A DNA stretch of 7,624 bases from Syntrophomonadaceae bacterium (GTDB taxonomy: Bacteria; Bacillota; Ch66; Ch109). Both the position numbers and the translations under genes were made by a program. The notes beneath the pieces were generated by a model. That model did not search any database, was not told where the DNA came from, and was given only the letters and a program-made list of their open reading frames with translations. Positions 5,651 through 7,624 of this stretch are shown in pieces (the first letter of the stretch is position 1; every line of letters begins with the position of its first letter). Where the stretch lies: the NCBI GenBank assembly GCA_012512295.1, contig JAAZDI010000047.1:1-7624 (forward strand), in the 5' to 3' direction.

Positions 5651-5693
5651 AAAAAATCGGCAGTAACCAGGGTAAAAATAGACCCTAATGCCG
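5651..5693 (-). terminator. Probable intrinsic terminator of the PIG-L/glycosyltransferase operon
   Basis: CGGCA (5658-5662) pairs with TGCCG (5689-5693), and AGGGT (5669-5673) with ACCCT (5682-5686) inside an asymmetric internal loop. On the minus strand it ends in A then six T (A-run 5651-5656 on plus). It lies about 100 bases after the glycosyltransferase stop and 14 bases after the TerC-family stop. There is no T-run on the plus side, so it serves mainly the minus strand, though the stem may protect both transcripts. Confidence 0.65.
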
Positions 5694-5726
5694 CTAACAG
5701 TACCATCAAAGAGTAAAATTGTGCCA

Positions 5727-5765
5727 GTAGGTGTCTGTTTGCTGAACCCGCGTGGCGACACTAAC
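5727..5765. repeat. Imperfect 9-bp inverted repeat between convergent genes
   Basis: GTAGGTGTC (5727-5735) pairs with GACACTAAC (5757-5765) at eight of nine positions, including one G-T wobble, around a 21-base loop. No T-run follows on either strand. It lies between the convergent TerC-family and glycosyltransferase genes and could be part of the 3' ends of both transcripts. Confidence 0.4.
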
Positions 5766-5795
5766 AGAGTATAAACAAGATATTGTCAGGATTCT

Positions 5796-6869
5796 TCATT
5801 GCGTTGACTTATACACTAGGAGTTGGTCGTATAGCTCGCTGTAGGCAGCCAACTCCTTATTGACGTTAAACCTGGCCTCAACCAGCCTCCTGGCGGCTGC
5901 ACCCATTTGTTTCCTTAAATCAGGATTGTTGATTAGGGTCTTGGCTGCCTCAATTAACTCTTTTTCAGTCTGGATGTAAAAACCCTCGACTCCCGCTTCT
6001 ATTAGATTCAAGTTGCCGGGGACCGCTGACAGGATGGCCGGCAGGCCCAGACTCATCGCCTCCAGGGCACCCTGAGGCTGGCCCTCAGAATAAGAGGTAT
6101 TCAAGACAATATCCCCCAGGGACAAGATACTTTTGACTTCCTCATGGGGAACTTCCCCAAGATAACTGACCCATTCAAGTTCATTGATTCGTTTTCGCAG
6201 ACTGCTATAGTAGTCTGCCTCGATTACTGCCCCCAGCAACACTAACCGAATCTGGGGAAAATCCGCATGGACTCTCTCTAAAGCATTGATCGCCAATTCA
6301 ATATTTTTTATTTTTCTTAGACCGCTGGGCATGACAAACACAATGTTTTCCTCAGTCAATCGCAGATCCCAGCGTTGGCTGGATTTATTCCGGCTTAAGT
6401 TGCCAGATTTATCTCCCGGCAGACACACTCCTTGGGGGATGGTAATCAACTTAGCAGCTAGCTCCGAATCTATGCTTCGAAGCATTTCGTTAAACTCTTC
6501 ATTAAAGACGACGATTTTATCAGCCGCCTGGAAGGCAAGATAAACCAGGTTAACCTCTGTTCCGGTTAAGTTCAAGTAGTAATTCAGGTCAGTGCCGGTA
6601 GTAGTTAAGATTAGAGGAAATTGTTTTATCTCAGGTACTTTTGCCAACACCTGCCCAAAATAGTAGCCATGAAAACCGTGGATCAAGGCATACTGTTTTT
6701 CCCGGATCATAGCGGTTAATGACTTTTGCCAGGCCGATTCCTCCAAAGATAATACCTCCACTAAAAAACCCCTCTCCTGTAAGCCATGCCGAAGCCTGGC
6801 AACCGTCAGACTGTTGCCCCGCTGGCTCTTGGAGAAGGGTGTGATCATCAACAATTTATTATTATCCAT
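5796..6869 (-). CDS. GT4-family glycosyltransferase, SenB/BshA-like
   Basis: Encodes 357 residues from the ATG at 6869, a full-length GT-B fold retaining enzyme. Visible elements: N-terminal strand KLLMITPF with a following GNSLTVARL loop, TTTGTDLNYYL at about 90-100, the linker IPQGV near 145, a donor-side SGLRKIKN at about 182-189, YLGEVPHEEV in the mid C-domain, and the E-x7-E nucleotide-sugar motif SEGQPQGALEAMSLG, with Glu about 262 and 270. The pair GTDL and SAVPGNLNLIEAGVEGFY reminds me of the SenB selenosugar synthase group, while its partnership with a PIG-L deacetylase recalls BshA/BshB or MshA/MshB. Donor and acceptor are unknown. The ATG overlaps the end of the PIG-L gene by 8 bases and has AGTGAG eight bases upstream; a GTG at 6878 would add three residues. 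Cytosolic, with no membrane segment. Confidence 0.88.
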   Translation of the reverse strand: MDNNKLLMITPFSKSQRGNSLTVARLRHGLQERGFLVEVLSLEESAWQKSLTAMIREKQYALIHGFHGYYFGQVLAKVPEIKQFPLILTTTGTDLNYYLNLTGTEVNLVYLAFQAADKIVVFNEEFNEMLRSIDSELAAKLITIPQGVCLPGDKSGNLSRNKSSQRWDLRLTEENIVFVMPSGLRKIKNIELAINALERVHADFPQIRLVLLGAVIEADYYSSLRKRINELEWVSYLGEVPHEEVKSILSLGDIVLNTSYSEGQPQGALEAMSLGLPAILSAVPGNLNLIEAGVEGFYIQTEKELIEAAKTLINNPDLRKQMGAAARRLVEARFNVNKELAAYSELYDQLLVYKSTQ

Positions 6870-7533
6870 ATAATTCACTCACTTTAAGAATCTGGAAGCA
6901 CTCACAATACTGGCCTTTACCAGTCATGATCCCTCGATACCGGTTTAAGCTCCGAACCGCTTCGTCGTATTGAATATCTTGCAGTTGGGATTCATGCAAA
7001 CGCAGGGCGGCAATTTTTTGTTCCAGGTAAGGAGTAATGTCTTCAACGTAAGAAACATAGATTAACGGCGTCCAGACTTCATAACCTAAGATAGTATCCA
7101 CAGACCAAGGCTCACCGGCACACTCCTGAAACCAAGGACCGCCTGCCCGATTGCAAGCTTCAAGCACCAGTTCATTGGTTCGGAGGTGGTCCTTATGCAA
7201 ATCCTGGCTGTGGGGCAAATAGACGATGTTCGGTTGTTTATCTCTGATTAGACTGATAATCCGGATTAAGTTATCCCGGTTAAATTCCAGGTAGCCGTCA
7301 GGGTTTCGCAGAAATATTATGTCCGTGAGGCCGAGTAGCGTGGCGGCGCGAGTTGCTTCGGCTTCACGAATTTGAGCCAGTTCTGCTTTGCTGTACTTTA
7401 AACTACCTGACTCCCCGGAAGTAAGATAAACAACTGTAACTGTATTCCCGCGTTGCAGGTGCTTAACTATGCTGCCCCCGCAACCGATCAAATCATCATC
7501 CGGGTGGGGCGCAAAAACCATCACTCTTGACAC
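6862..7533 (-). CDS. PIG-L/LmbE family deacetylase
   Basis: Encodes 223 residues, the usual length for the family. The metal site is intact: FAPHPDDDLIGCGG near the N-terminus supplies His10 and Asp13 as zinc ligands and Asp12 as catalytic base, and HKDHLRTN supplies His116 as third ligand. TSGESG (38-43) and the terminal QYCECFQIL (208-216) are also family-like. These enzymes remove the N-acetyl group from GlcNAc-type substrates (BshB and MshB in thiol synthesis, GlcNAc-PI deacetylase in GPI synthesis). The GT4 gene that overlaps its 3' end is a natural supplier of such a substrate. The start is GTG at 7533 with GGAG ten bases upstream; a GTG at 7524 and an ATG at 7521 are alternatives that still keep the HPDDD motif. 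No clear promoter is seen in the remaining 91 bases, so the operon may begin outside the window. Confidence 0.92.
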   Translation of the reverse strand: MSRVMVFAPHPDDDLIGCGGSIVKHLQRGNTVTVVYLTSGESGSLKYSKAELAQIREAEATRAATLLGLTDIIFLRNPDGYLEFNRDNLIRIISLIRDKQPNIVYLPHSQDLHKDHLRTNELVLEACNRAGGPWFQECAGEPWSVDTILGYEVWTPLIYVSYVEDITPYLEQKIAALRLHESQLQDIQYDEAVRSLNRYRGIMTGKGQYCECFQILKVSELYG

Positions 7534-7624
7534 CGAGTATCTGCTCCATTCCTTTCTTTATAGACAAAACCCAAAGATAGTATATTTGACATAGCATCAT
7601 CCGTTAGGGTTGTGGCTTTCGATA

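Noticed and set aside
6286..6543. Plus-strand frame inside the glycosyltransferase gene
   Set aside because: Antisense shadow; no ribosome site or recognisable sequence.

Overview
The window reads as chromosomal DNA of a flagellated, low-to-moderate GC Bacillota (Firmicutes), perhaps an anaerobic clostridial or Negativicutes-type organism. The evidence is a YviE/DUF6470 flagellar-locus protein, purine-rich Shine-Dalgarno sites, a SigD (sigma-28)-type and a SigA-type promoter, intrinsic terminators, and frequent GTG/TTG starts. The lineage is an inference; there is no rRNA or marker gene to fix it. I see no tRNA, rRNA, insertion sequence, CRISPR array or phage gene.

Left part (1-2065, minus strand): a DUF6470/YviE-like protein, normally found between flgL and fliW, and upstream of it a protein with three EF-hand-like calcium loops. 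The second gene has a good SigD-type promoter, so both are probably expressed with the motility genes. The 225 bases downstream of the DUF6470 gene hold no ORF but carry inverted repeats.

Middle (2157-3778): a minus-strand acetate/succinate uptake transporter (GPR1/FUN34/YaaH family) with a strong terminator. It is followed by about 860 bases with no convincing intact gene. That gap contains a coding-like fragment with no start codon, an 8-bp inverted repeat and a purine/pyrimidine tract.

3779-4827 (minus): a three-gene operon encoding a GNAT acetyltransferase, a 78-residue DUF2007-like protein and an unrecognised 102-residue protein. It has a clear SigA promoter whose -35 lies inside a set of 9-10 bp direct repeats. 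Divergent from it, 4948-5643 (plus) encodes a TerC/YjbE-family membrane protein that starts at TTG.

Right part (5650-7533, minus): a PIG-L/LmbE deacetylase overlaps a GT4 glycosyltransferase, and a terminator lies downstream. This glycosyltransferase-plus-deacetylase pairing resembles the logic of bacillithiol or mycothiol synthesis, but the glycosyltransferase looks closer to the SenB-like selenosugar synthase group. It is the best candidate in the window for an undescribed small-molecule pathway. No complete new system is demonstrated.
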